Assembly: GCA_024684065.1 (NCBI GenBank)
Contig: JAIKXO010000231.1
Coordinates: 1-5,791 of the forward strand
DNA from: Lachnospiraceae bacterium
GTDB taxonomy: Bacteria > Bacillota_A > Clostridia > Lachnospirales > Lachnospiraceae
Length of the DNA stretch: 5,791 nucleotides
Direction of reading: 5' to 3'
Below the pieces are notes generated by a model. That model had not been told where the DNA came from, searched no databases, and saw only the letters and a list, made by a program, of their open reading frames with translations. Shown here one piece after another: positions 1 to 4,748 of this stretch; within the stretch, counting starts at the first letter, position 1, and the number at the start of each line of letters is the position of its first letter. The translations under genes and the position numbers were made by a program.

Positions 1-141
1 GCTGAGCTTATCATGTCGCTTTACGGAAAAGATATCTGCAGCTGTTCTGAATGTTCCGGAAAGCTGATCCCATACCCACGCGGTATGCCGGCATCCGTGC
101 TGCCATCGCTTTTCACAGATACGCCCTTTGCGATGTGCTGA
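1..141 (+). CDS. 3' end of an unidentified gene, Cys-rich tail (possible transposase C-terminus)
   Basis: An open frame runs from the first base of the window to TGA at 139-141 and gives 46 residues; the gene starts outside the window. The tail has a short cysteine cluster (DICSCSECSGKLI, about residues 11-23) that could bind zinc, then a Pro-rich end (YPRGMPASVLPSLF). This is the only plus-strand coding candidate in the window. Support that it is real comes from a hairpin with a T-tract 16 bases after the stop on the same strand. A zinc-knuckle followed by a short Pro-rich tail recalls the ends of IS91-type transposases, but this is a weak inference from memory. A competing 42-codon minus-strand frame (ATG near 146) overlaps it and lacks a convincing ribosome site. 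Confidence 0.35.
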   Translation, partial: AELIMSLYGKDICSCSECSGKLIPYPRGMPASVLPSLFTDTPFAMC

Positions 142-157
142 ATATTCATCCTTCGTT

Positions 158-183
158 GACCGCCTGAAACAGGACGGTCTTTT
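158..183 (+). terminator. Intrinsic terminator of the leftmost plus-strand gene
   Basis: GACCG-CCTG pairs with CAGG-A-CGGTC across an AAA loop, a nine-base-pair stem with one bulged A, and four Ts follow at 180-183. It begins 16 bases after the TGA at 139-141, as expected for a gene end. The T-tract is short, so termination may be only partial. Confidence 0.5.
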
Positions 184-257
184 GGGCGTACAGTACAAGA
201 TCGGTTTTATCTCATTTTTTGTTGTAAATGTGCGTTATCCTTTCTTTGCGGGAGGAA

Positions 258-371
258 TTACAAACCATCAAAATCCTCTCTGGGAAACTTTGGAAAAGAC
301 GCACACAGCCCTTCGAAATCTATCCCGCAACGAGCCATGCCTTCTACAGCTCTCTTATCCTGATCGTTCAT
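258..371 (-). CDS. 37-residue ORF, possible HTH-like fragment
   Basis: ATG at 371 follows a perfect AGGAGG (379-384) with seven bases between, and the frame closes with TAA at 258-260. The product has a helical N-terminal half (DKRAVEGMARCGIDFEGLCA) and then FPKFPREDF. The spacing of small and hydrophobic residues resembles the recognition-type helices of small helix-turn-helix proteins, but it is too short for a whole domain. It ends abruptly, and a neighbouring frame just downstream stays open for another 22 codons (ending ITHIYNKK), so this may be a gene truncated by a frameshift. Function is unknown. The plus-strand frame over the same bases has no ribosome site and is taken as its shadow. 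Confidence 0.4.
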   Translation of the reverse strand: MNDQDKRAVEGMARCGIDFEGLCASFPKFPREDFDGL

Positions 372-405
372 AACACACCCTCCTATTAGCTTTTCACTAT
401 GGACT

Positions 406-414
406 ATGATAGCA
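406..414 (-). promoter_or_regulatory. Possible extended -10 promoter for the 37-residue ORF
   Basis: On the minus strand TGC-TATCAT gives an extended -10 about 20 bases upstream of the AGGAGG of the ORF at 258-371. No good -35 is seen 16-18 bases further up (the best there is TGGCGT). This is a weak call resting on position and the TGn extension. Confidence 0.25.
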
Positions 415-495
415 GATTCATACTGAATACGCCATTGATTTCAGAATTAAGAACAATATGTTGTATACTGTATGCCATGATAAATGTCTGACATC

Positions 496-530
496 AAAAA
501 AACAGGGGCTGTTCAATGATTACAGCCCCT
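496..530 (-). terminator. Intrinsic terminator of the frameshifted coiled-coil gene
   Basis: AGGGGCTGT (504-512) and ACAGCCCCT (522-530) form a perfect nine-base-pair, GC-rich stem with a nine-base loop. Read on the minus strand, the stem is followed by one G and seven Ts (502 down to 496). It lies about 30 bases after the TAA at 561-563, so it closes the transcript that starts at the promoter near 1198. Confidence 0.85.
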
Positions 531-560
531 CTATCCTATCCAATTTAATAACCATATTCT

Positions 561-882
561 TTATGCCAATGCCAGCAACTGTCCGCGGATCTGTCTGACC
601 TGCCTGAGCGCGTCGTCACATTGTCTCTGAGCTTTTCCGATCTTTGACTGTACGAGGATATCTGCTATAAATCCGTCAAAGAAGAAATCCGCAAATGTCA
701 GGAACCCACCGATTTCAACAGAATCCATACCTTTCACATCCCGAAGCTCCTTGCTGAATTTCCTGAGCGACCTTTTGGCGGCCTCTATGTCACTTTCAGC
801 ACTTCAAAGCTTCATATTCTTCCTTTTTTGCTGTCTCTTCGTGCAGGATCTGTTCTATTCTTTCATTACTCAATTCAATCAT
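561..882 (-). pseudogene. Small coiled-coil protein gene broken by a one-base frameshift
   Basis: ATG at 882 has GGAGG at 889-893 with six bases between. It opens a frame that begins MIELSNERIEQILHEETAKK and stops at TGA 796-798 after 28 residues. A second frame on the same strand, overlapping the stop, continues AESDIEAAKRSLRKFSKEL and runs without a stop to TAA 561-563. The whole stretch is 322 bases, one more than 107 codons, so removing one base near 797-806 restores a single 106-residue protein. That protein would be mostly charged helix, with an aromatic glycine-containing segment in the middle (FADFFFDGFIADILVQ) and a second helix rich in Gln and Arg at the end. I do not recognise a named family. 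It lies 30 bases after the phosphatase remnant and shares its promoter. It could be a pseudogene, a sequencing error, or a +1 frameshift product. Confidence 0.6.
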
Positions 883-912
883 ATCCATCCTCCCTGGTAG
901 TTCTCGCTTTTT

Positions 913-1126
913 TTATTCCTGAATGATCGCTGCTCCTATACCCACTCGATCCTTCCCTGCCGTACAATGCCATACGACCGCATTTTCCCTTGGCTCCATC
1001 AGAAGCCGTATAAACCGGGCATACTGGGAAGCGGCAAAATCACTTTCCGCGGAGGCATGGTACATGTCCTCCGAGATCCCGGATGTTATGAAGTTTTTCA
1101 AAAGATAACAGTTTACTTGTATTCAT
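913..1126 (-). pseudogene. Remnant of a tyrosine-protein phosphatase (Y_phosphatase3-like)
   Basis: Two pieces of one family lie in different frames. From ATG 1126 the first frame reads MNTSKLLSFEKLHNIRDLGG, matching the N-terminal N(F/I)RDLGG signature of the bacterial dual-specificity/tyrosine phosphatase family, and then runs out of frame to TGA 1040-1042. The second frame picks up at DMYHASAESDFAASQYARF and reaches VVWHCTAGKDRVGIGAAII, which contains the catalytic HCX5R loop; it stops at TAA 913-915 right after IIQE. Intact members are about 240-270 residues. The segment between RDLGG and DMY, roughly 80-100 residues, is missing, and the C-terminal part after the P-loop helix is missing too. 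An in-frame ATG at 1141 is an alternative start; neither ATG has a strong ribosome site. The product could not fold as a phosphatase. Confidence 0.75.
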
Positions 1127-1169
1127 ACCTTTGAAAATCATGTTTCTTTCATCTGTGGGTAATAACATA

Positions 1170-1198
1170 GTTATACAATCCGGCAATGACCATGTCAA
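1170..1198 (-). promoter_or_regulatory. Sigma-A type promoter for the phosphatase remnant unit
   Basis: On the minus strand a consensus -35 TTGACA (1193-1198) is separated by exactly 17 bases from TATAAC (1170-1175). Transcription would start near 1163, about 37 bases before the ATG at 1126. It would read the phosphatase remnant, the frameshifted gene and the terminator at 496-530. Confidence 0.7.
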
Positions 1199-1258
1199 TT
1201 TAAAGTTTATTTTGTCGTTTACTATAGTATTGAAAAAATGCGTGATGACTTTTTTCGG

Positions 1259-1264
1259 TATAAT
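1259..1264 (+). promoter_or_regulatory. Perfect -10 hexamer, plus strand, without clear -35
   Basis: TATAAT stands directly before the inverted repeats at 1265-1380. A 17-base spacer puts the -35 at AAATGC, which is poor; a TTGAAA exists at 1230-1235 but 23 bases away. If active, transcription would start near 1271, inside the left arm of the first hairpin. That weakens the idea that this promoter makes that whole structure. Confidence 0.25.
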
Positions 1265-1395
1265 GGATTTACGTGTTAGTTACGGGTTAAAGCACCGAAG
1301 GTGTGCCGTGACAAGAGTAAATCCTATCCTATGAGCGAAGAGCCCCGTAATTACCGGGAAAACCGGTGATCACGGGGTTCTTCTTATCATTCAGC
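1265..1395. ncRNA. Candidate structured RNA or paired-hairpin region
   Basis: This lies in the gene-free stretch 1142-1480. Three nested stems stack in one hairpin. GGATTTAC (1265-1272) pairs perfectly with GTAAATCC (1317-1324). Inside it GTTACGG (1279-1285) pairs with CCGTGAC (1306-1312) with one G-U. Innermost, GCACC (1292-1296) pairs with GGTGT (1300-1304) around a GAA loop. A second hairpin at 1340-1380 follows 15 bases later and is listed as a terminator. The layout of structured body plus terminator-like hairpin resembles a small RNA or riboswitch read on the plus strand, but no coding gene follows and I recognise no known class. Because inverted repeats fold on both strands, the orientation is undecided. 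Confidence 0.3.
1340..1388. terminator. Hairpin, probable terminator between facing units
   Basis: GAGCCCCGT (1340-1348) pairs with ACGGGGTTC (1372-1380) with one G-U. After a symmetrical four-base internal loop (AATT/GATC), ACCGG (1353-1357) pairs with CCGGT (1363-1367) around GAAAA. On the plus strand it is followed by TTCTTATC; on the minus strand by TTCGCTCAT. It stands about 100 bases after the stop of the secreted-protein gene on the minus strand and is the only hairpin of terminator type there, so it may end that transcript. The better U-tract, however, is on the plus strand. Confidence 0.5.
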
Positions 1396-1480
1396 ATTTA
1401 CAAAGCTTTTCATTTACCGGAGGCCGTTACGGAAGGTCCTTATGAAATGGACTGCTTTTCCTGCTGATACCCTTGCGGCA

Positions 1481-2437
1481 TTACCAGTTGGCGTAATAGT
1501 ATTTCACGAGCATCGGATCATAGCCTGCCGTCGGAAGGGTAGCCTGCAGTTCGGTGAAGGTGGCTTCTTTCGCGGAAGCATCAGCGCTCTGTGAAGCATA
1601 GGAGGCCTCCAGCGCGTTCAGCCGGTTCTGAAGCTCGGAGGCATTGGCCGCAAACACGGGATTATATTCTGCCTGTGCTCTGGCGGATTCTAACGCCGGC
1701 TTTATATTATTGATCTGCGATAACGTGGCGTTTGCGATCTCGCGCGCCCCTTTGGCCTTTGTCTGGGCTTCCGAGATCTTATTGATATTGTCAAGCAGGA
1801 CCAGGTTATGGGCATACGGCGGGTTGACCGGCTTGGAAGCAACGGATGCAAATACGAGAGGGTTATAGGCGATCGCTGTCGTGGCAGCGTTCTGATTCGC
1901 AAGCGCACAGGCAGCGGCAGCCTGGTTGGCTTCCAGCTGCTTATCGACCGCGTTTTGGTTTGCTATGGCCGCCTGCGCCACAGTGGCCTGATTTAAAAGC
2001 AGTGCCTGGTTCATCGCGAAAGCATTCAGTGATGCCTGATTAGCTTCAGCCTGTTTGATAAGCGCTAACTGCGCGGCCTGCGCGGCGGATACGGCTGCCT
2101 GCTCTATAAGTGGTGTCCCTGTTTCTGCCAGATTTGGGGATAATGCGATCATCAACGTCTGGTTATTGATCATTGAATCAATATTTGCAAGAGTCTTTGC
2201 GGCAGCGTCCACGTCACTCTGCGACGCGTCTACCATTTTCTGGGGAGACCCGGAGTCCTGATACGTTTTTAATTTGTTGCTCTTTCCGCGAAGATCCTGT
2301 TTGGCATCCTCCAGATGATAAATGTCACGAAGCAGGGGATTATATGCTATCGCTTCTCCCATATCCGCTTTCACCGGAACAGCCAGCAGAAAAACAGAAG
2401 CGAAAAATGCTCCTGCCGTTAATAATATTTTCCTCAT
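1481..2437 (-). CDS. Secreted Ala/Asn/Gln-rich protein with YNP motifs and ANQ array
   Basis: The product has 318 residues. The start is ATG 2437, with AGGAGG at 2446-2451 and eight bases between; the longer in-frame extension is rejected because it crosses the promoter. Residues 1-24 form a signal peptide (MRK, hydrophobic core, then VPVKA cut before D25). No sortase signal, lipobox or later membrane segment is seen, so it is probably released. Four aromatic-x-Pro motifs occur: YNPL at 32-35 and 191-194, YNPV at 258-261, YDPM at 306-309; each of the first three begins a helical, charged segment. Residues 115-190 are very rich in Ala, with NQ pairs mostly 10-11 residues apart, which suits a hendecad-like coiled coil or long helix. 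There is one cysteine (177), and the end is aromatic (KYYYANW). I know no named family; a cell-surface or matrix role is only an inference from export and composition. Confidence 0.8.
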   Translation of the reverse strand: MRKILLTAGAFFASVFLLAVPVKADMGEAIAYNPLLRDIYHLEDAKQDLRGKSNKLKTYQDSGSPQKMVDASQSDVDAAAKTLANIDSMINNQTLMIALSPNLAETGTPLIEQAAVSAAQAAQLALIKQAEANQASLNAFAMNQALLLNQATVAQAAIANQNAVDKQLEANQAAAACALANQNAATTAIAYNPLVFASVASKPVNPPYAHNLVLLDNINKISEAQTKAKGAREIANATLSQINNIKPALESARAQAEYNPVFAANASELQNRLNALEASYASQSADASAKEATFTELQATLPTAGYDPMLVKYYYANW

Positions 2438-2476
2438 ACTTCTTTCCTCCTGATGTATATCTGATGTTTTGGTAAT

Positions 2477-2488
2477 AATAGTACTATT
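2477..2488. promoter_or_regulatory. Perfect 12-base palindrome at the start of the transcript, possible operator
   Basis: AATAGTACTATT is its own reverse complement. It lies about 10-20 bases downstream of the -10 of the secreted-protein gene, next to an AGGAGG (2489-2494) that has no start codon behind it. A site for a dimeric repressor is possible; the AT-rich composition raises the chance of coincidence. Confidence 0.3.
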
Positions 2489-2496
2489 CCTCCTAT

Positions 2497-2527
2497 AATA
2501 TATCATATAAAATCCGATTATTGTCAA
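2497..2527 (-). promoter_or_regulatory. Promoter of the secreted-protein gene
   Basis: TTGACA (2522-2527) on the minus strand is followed by GATATA after 17 bases (2499-2504) or by TGA-TATATT after 19 bases (2497-2502), the latter with an extended -10 TGn. Either puts the start near 2490, giving a leader of about 50 bases before ATG 2437. The gene is therefore transcribed separately from the hydrolase upstream. Confidence 0.6.
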
Positions 2528-2587
2528 TGTTCTGAAATCTTTTATAATGTATACGGACAATTTTCATCCCAGACATCACCGTTACAG

Positions 2588-2620
2588 TAAACGTCAAAAC
2601 AATTTTCGTTTTGGCGTTTA
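2588..2620. repeat. Hairpin related in sequence to the longer hairpin next to it
   Basis: TAAACGTCAAAAC (2588-2600) pairs with GTTTTGGCGTTTA (2608-2620) over 13 pairs with one T-G, around the seven-base loop AATTTTC. Its right arm and flank (TTTTGG-CGTTTATATCGTA) closely match the right arm and flank of the 2643-2701 hairpin (CTTTGGACGCTTATATCATA). The two look like diverged copies of one unit. It lies between the hydrolase terminator and the promoter of the secreted-protein gene. Confidence 0.55.
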
Positions 2621-2642
2621 TATCGTATAAAATATGATCAGG

Positions 2643-2701
2643 GCGTCCAAAGCCAAACGGCTTATCAGGCAAGCCTGGTAAGCCGTTTGGACTTTGGACG
2701 C
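2643..2701 (-). terminator. Very long near-perfect hairpin after the hydrolase gene
   Basis: The left arm 2643-2670 (begins GCGTCCAAAG) pairs with the right arm 2673-2701 (ends CTTTGGACGC) over 28 pairs with a single bulged base and one T-G wobble. Only AA separates the arms. On the minus strand it begins five bases after the TGA of the serine hydrolase, the position of a terminator or 3'-end-protecting hairpin. No U-run follows (CCTGATCATATTTT), so classic intrinsic termination is doubtful. It may equally be a repeat-type insertion. Confidence 0.6.
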
Positions 2702-2706
2702 TTATA

Positions 2707-3888
2707 TCATAAATATTCAAGAAAAGGATGCACCACATTCCTCACCTTCTCGGATATGAAGTTGCCCTCCGGATCCGACAGCTGCATCCCCATCACCAGA
2801 GACAGATTTAATGACGGTATATTCTCAAAAAAGGTCCCAAGCCAGCCATCCCACCCATATTCTCCCTCAAAGGTCATATGACAGGCCATCTCAGGATGAA
2901 CCGCCTTACGCATAAGTGCGCCGTAGGAATATCCGGTCAGGTTTTCCTGGCGCTTTGCAAAGGAGTCCTGCTGGTGCGGCGGAAGAATGGTCGTGCTCAT
3001 GTAACGGACGGCCATCTCATTTAATATACGCCTGCCCTTGTAAGTGCCTCTGTTTAAAAGCATCCGGGCAAATTTCGAATAGTCGTCTAGAGTCGACATC
3101 ATTCCCGCTCCTCCCGATTCAAAGGCGGGCTTAACACCTGCGTCATACCTTATCCCCAGATTATCGGTCTCAAACAGTTCAAGTTCTCCGTTCCTTCGCT
3201 CATATACACTTGCAAGTCTGTGCCGCTTATCTTCGGGAACCCAAAAGTCCGTATCATTCATTTCCAGAGGGCCAAACAGTTCTTCGGCGAGAAATTCTCC
3301 AAAGGACTTCCCGCTTACCACCTCGACTATGGCGCCCAGTATATCTGCCCCGGTACCGTAAGTCCATGCCGAGCCTGGCTGGAAGCATACACCTGCCTCT
3401 CCGAGTCTGTCTGCTATCTCCACCGTTCCCAGGGCATCCGGAGTATACAGAAGCCTGCCCACTTCATCAAACACCTTCTGTACTCTCTTCTCACATTCAT
3501 TTCCAGAAGAATTCCCATATGGCAGCCCCGAGGTCATGTTCATCAGATCTCCGATGCTGGCAGGCCTTACCACTGTATGCGGCGTTGTTCCATCATAGAT
3601 CATCTGGTCCCTGAATCCGGCCAGATATCTGGATACCGGCTCACCAAGACCGATCAGGCCTCTCTGCATAAGGATCATTACCGCCGCAGAGGTTATGGGC
3701 TTGGACATGGAATACATCCTGAAGATCGTATCACGTTCGATCTTCCTCTCAGTGCTAATATCCGCATACCCCGACTGGGCATACAGCAGATCCTCATCAT
3801 TTCTGCGGATCAGTATATTGACCCCTGCGGCCTCCTTATTTGCGACGATATCGTCCAGACATTTCTGGCATGAGTTTTTCAAAGACAT
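2707..3888 (-). CDS. Serine hydrolase, beta-lactamase class C / EstB-like fold
   Basis: The product is 393 residues, the normal length for the beta-lactamase-related serine hydrolases (Pfam Beta-lactamase, PF00144). It carries the SxxK motif SMSK at 60-63, in which Ser60 would be the nucleophile and Lys63 the general base. A YxN-like WTYGT follows, with Tyr177 at the second catalytic position, and YGWDGWLGT near 344-352 stands at the place of the third motif (KTG/HxG/WGG). SGGAGMMSTLDDYSKF (258-273) is also typical. There is no signal peptide, so it is probably cytoplasmic and more likely an esterase or D-amino-acid peptidase type than a drug-resistance enzyme; the substrate is unknown. I chose ATG 3888 because AAGGA (3896-3900) is seven bases away; ATG 3906 is in frame, adds six residues, and has AGAGG 13 bases away. 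It follows the 3956-4414 gene by about 67 bases on the same strand. Confidence 0.9.
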   Translation of the reverse strand: MSLKNSCQKCLDDIVANKEAAGVNILIRRNDEDLLYAQSGYADISTERKIERDTIFRMYSMSKPITSAAVMILMQRGLIGLGEPVSRYLAGFRDQMIYDGTTPHTVVRPASIGDLMNMTSGLPYGNSSGNECEKRVQKVFDEVGRLLYTPDALGTVEIADRLGEAGVCFQPGSAWTYGTGADILGAIVEVVSGKSFGEFLAEELFGPLEMNDTDFWVPEDKRHRLASVYERRNGELELFETDNLGIRYDAGVKPAFESGGAGMMSTLDDYSKFARMLLNRGTYKGRRILNEMAVRYMSTTILPPHQQDSFAKRQENLTGYSYGALMRKAVHPEMACHMTFEGEYGWDGWLGTFFENIPSLNLSLVMGMQLSDPEGNFISEKVRNVVHPFLEYL

Positions 3889-3955
3889 AACCAATTCCTT
3901 TTTCATCGTTTATTCATTTCCTCTGAAAGCCTTTGTATATTATGGTCTGAAAGGT

Positions 3956-4414
3956 TCATCCTGCCTTATTTACGAGCTTAATCTGTTTCCTGTAGTCATC
4001 GATCACTTTCTGCATCCTGTCAAGATATGCCTTATCTTTTCTCTTCTCCATATACTCGCCGATCAGCCTGTCCCCGAGTTCCTTCCGATAAGACTGTGCC
4101 ACCTCTGTTTTTCCGGCTCCAAGCTCCCGTTTCAGCATGAACTGTTCAGCCTCGGAGCAGCTGGTCAGCCTGATAGGTTCATCAAGTCCCGCCTGCTCTC
4201 TTACGATCTTCTGTCCTTCCCTTCCCAGAGGATCCGCCTCATCCGGAACATTAGTCCAGGCGATAAAATAATTCAGATTTTCCTCCGGCAGGGCACCCAG
4301 CTTTACTGTTCTCCTGTCCGAAAGCATCTCCTCCGGACATAAACCTGTAAAAAAAGCTGAATTTTCCGTTGTGATTCTCGTTAGTTTCATGTCCGTTCCT
4401 ACTCCCTTTGCCAT
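3956..4414 (-). CDS. Unrecognised 152-residue protein, first gene of the hydrolase unit
   Basis: ATG 4414 has AAAGGAG (4420-4426) with five bases between; ATG 4390 (MKLTRITTENSAFF) is a second candidate with TAGGA upstream. The GTG at 4492 in the same frame lies at the predicted transcription start and is not used. After the start come beta-alpha-beta-like segments (KLTRIT, FFTGLCPEEML, TVKLGAL). That opening recalls the first 40 residues of GNAT-type acetyltransferases, but no acetyl-CoA loop (Q/RxxGxG/A) follows. The second half is charged and helical (98-150), ending RMQKVIDDYRKQIKLVNKAG. No catalytic motif is visible. It could be a worn or fused acetyltransferase relative, or an uncharacterised family. 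Its stop is 67 bases before the hydrolase start with no terminator between, so the two are probably co-transcribed. Confidence 0.6.
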   Translation of the reverse strand: MAKGVGTDMKLTRITTENSAFFTGLCPEEMLSDRRTVKLGALPEENLNYFIAWTNVPDEADPLGREGQKIVREQAGLDEPIRLTSCSEAEQFMLKRELGAGKTEVAQSYRKELGDRLIGEYMEKRKDKAYLDRMQKVIDDYRKQIKLVNKAG

Positions 4415-4439
4415 CACTTCTCCTTTCGGATAATCCTTT

Positions 4440-4474
4440 AAAACAGGCGCCGCACACACGCGAAAGCCTGTTTT
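4440..4474 (-). promoter_or_regulatory. Leader hairpin, possible attenuator
   Basis: AAAACAGGC (4440-4448) and GCCTGTTTT (4466-4474) are perfect nine-base arms, with CGC/GCG pairing inside (4451-4453 with 4460-4462). It lies in the untranslated leader between the -10 at 4497 and the ribosome site at 4420-4426. On the minus strand the stem ends in GCCTGTTTT, which makes it look like a weak terminator in front of the gene. Confidence 0.45.
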
Positions 4475-4496
4475 GCCTTTGCAGTATTTCACTCCG

Positions 4497-4525
4497 ATTA
4501 TATCAGACTATTGTATTTCTCTCCA
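4497..4525 (-). promoter_or_regulatory. Promoter of the two-gene hydrolase unit
   Basis: TGA-TATAAT gives a consensus extended -10 (TATAAT at 4497-4502 on the minus strand). The -35 is weak: TGGAGA (4520-4525) with a 17-base spacer, or TTGTGG with 20. An extended -10 can compensate for a poor -35. Start of transcription is near 4490, giving a leader of about 75 bases. Confidence 0.6.
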
Positions 4526-4620
4526 CAATATTTAATGATATCTTAAACGATCTGAAGATATGAATCAAAAGCCCGGTTTTCATGATAATAATTTGAATAA
4601 GATCCGTTAACTGATATGAT

Positions 4621-4660
4621 AAAAAAAACCTCGCTGCCATAATCATACAAGACAGCGGGG
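4621..4660 (-). terminator. Intrinsic terminator after the nucleoid-associated protein gene
   Basis: On the minus strand CCCCGCTGTC (4660-4651) pairs with GGCAGCGAGG (4638-4629), with one C-A mismatch and one T-G, around a 12-base loop. Eight Ts follow (4628-4621). It separates the 4749-5771 gene from the promoter at 4497-4525. Confidence 0.85.
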
Positions 4661-4673
4661 ATATTCTTTTCAC

Positions 4674-4743
4674 CGGATCAGCGGACGGTCTTTTGCAGAA
4701 TCTTATGCATCTGCCGCCCTGACATCACAGACAGCCTGATCCG
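4674..4743 (-). other. Possible structured 3' UTR
   Basis: CGGATCAG (4674-4681) and CTGATCCG (4736-4743) are perfect eight-base complements. They enclose a shorter pair, GCAGA (4695-4699) with TCTGC (4710-4714). The region fills the gap between the stop codon at 4749 and the terminator at 4660. It may simply fold the mRNA end; no known RNA class is recognised. Confidence 0.25.
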
Positions 4744-4748
4744 AAAGC

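Noticed and set aside
172..184. 13-base sequence GGACGGTCTTTTG also present at 4683-4695
   Set aside because: The first copy is part of a terminator; the second has no matching hairpin and the flanks do not match, so chance is likely.
128..373. 81-residue plus-strand frame
   Set aside because: It begins inside the leftmost gene end, runs through its terminator hairpin, has no ribosome site, and overlaps the minus-strand ORF that has AGGAGG.
1321..1332. ATCCTATCC shared with 531-541
   Set aside because: Nine bases only, low complexity, no matching flanks.
1131..1334. 67-residue plus-strand frame
   Set aside because: It spans a minus-strand promoter and the inverted repeats, with no ribosome site.
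1846..2100. Possible DNA repeat array or CRISPR in the secreted-protein gene
   Set aside because: The repetition comes from the Ala/Asn/Gln-rich coding sequence; units are not identical and there are no spacers.
2438..2560. In-frame extension of the secreted-protein gene to a start at 2560
   Set aside because: The extension covers the TTGACA/-10 promoter, has no ribosome site, and places 41 residues ahead of a clear signal peptide.
3220..4342. Long plus-strand open frames (3220-3873 and 3695-4342)
   Set aside because: They are antisense to the serine hydrolase and its upstream gene, have no ribosome site or domain, and cross gene boundaries.
4415..4492. In-frame GTG start at 4492 for the 3956-4414 gene
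   Set aside because: It lies at the predicted transcription start with no upstream ribosome site, while ATG 4414 has AAAGGAG.
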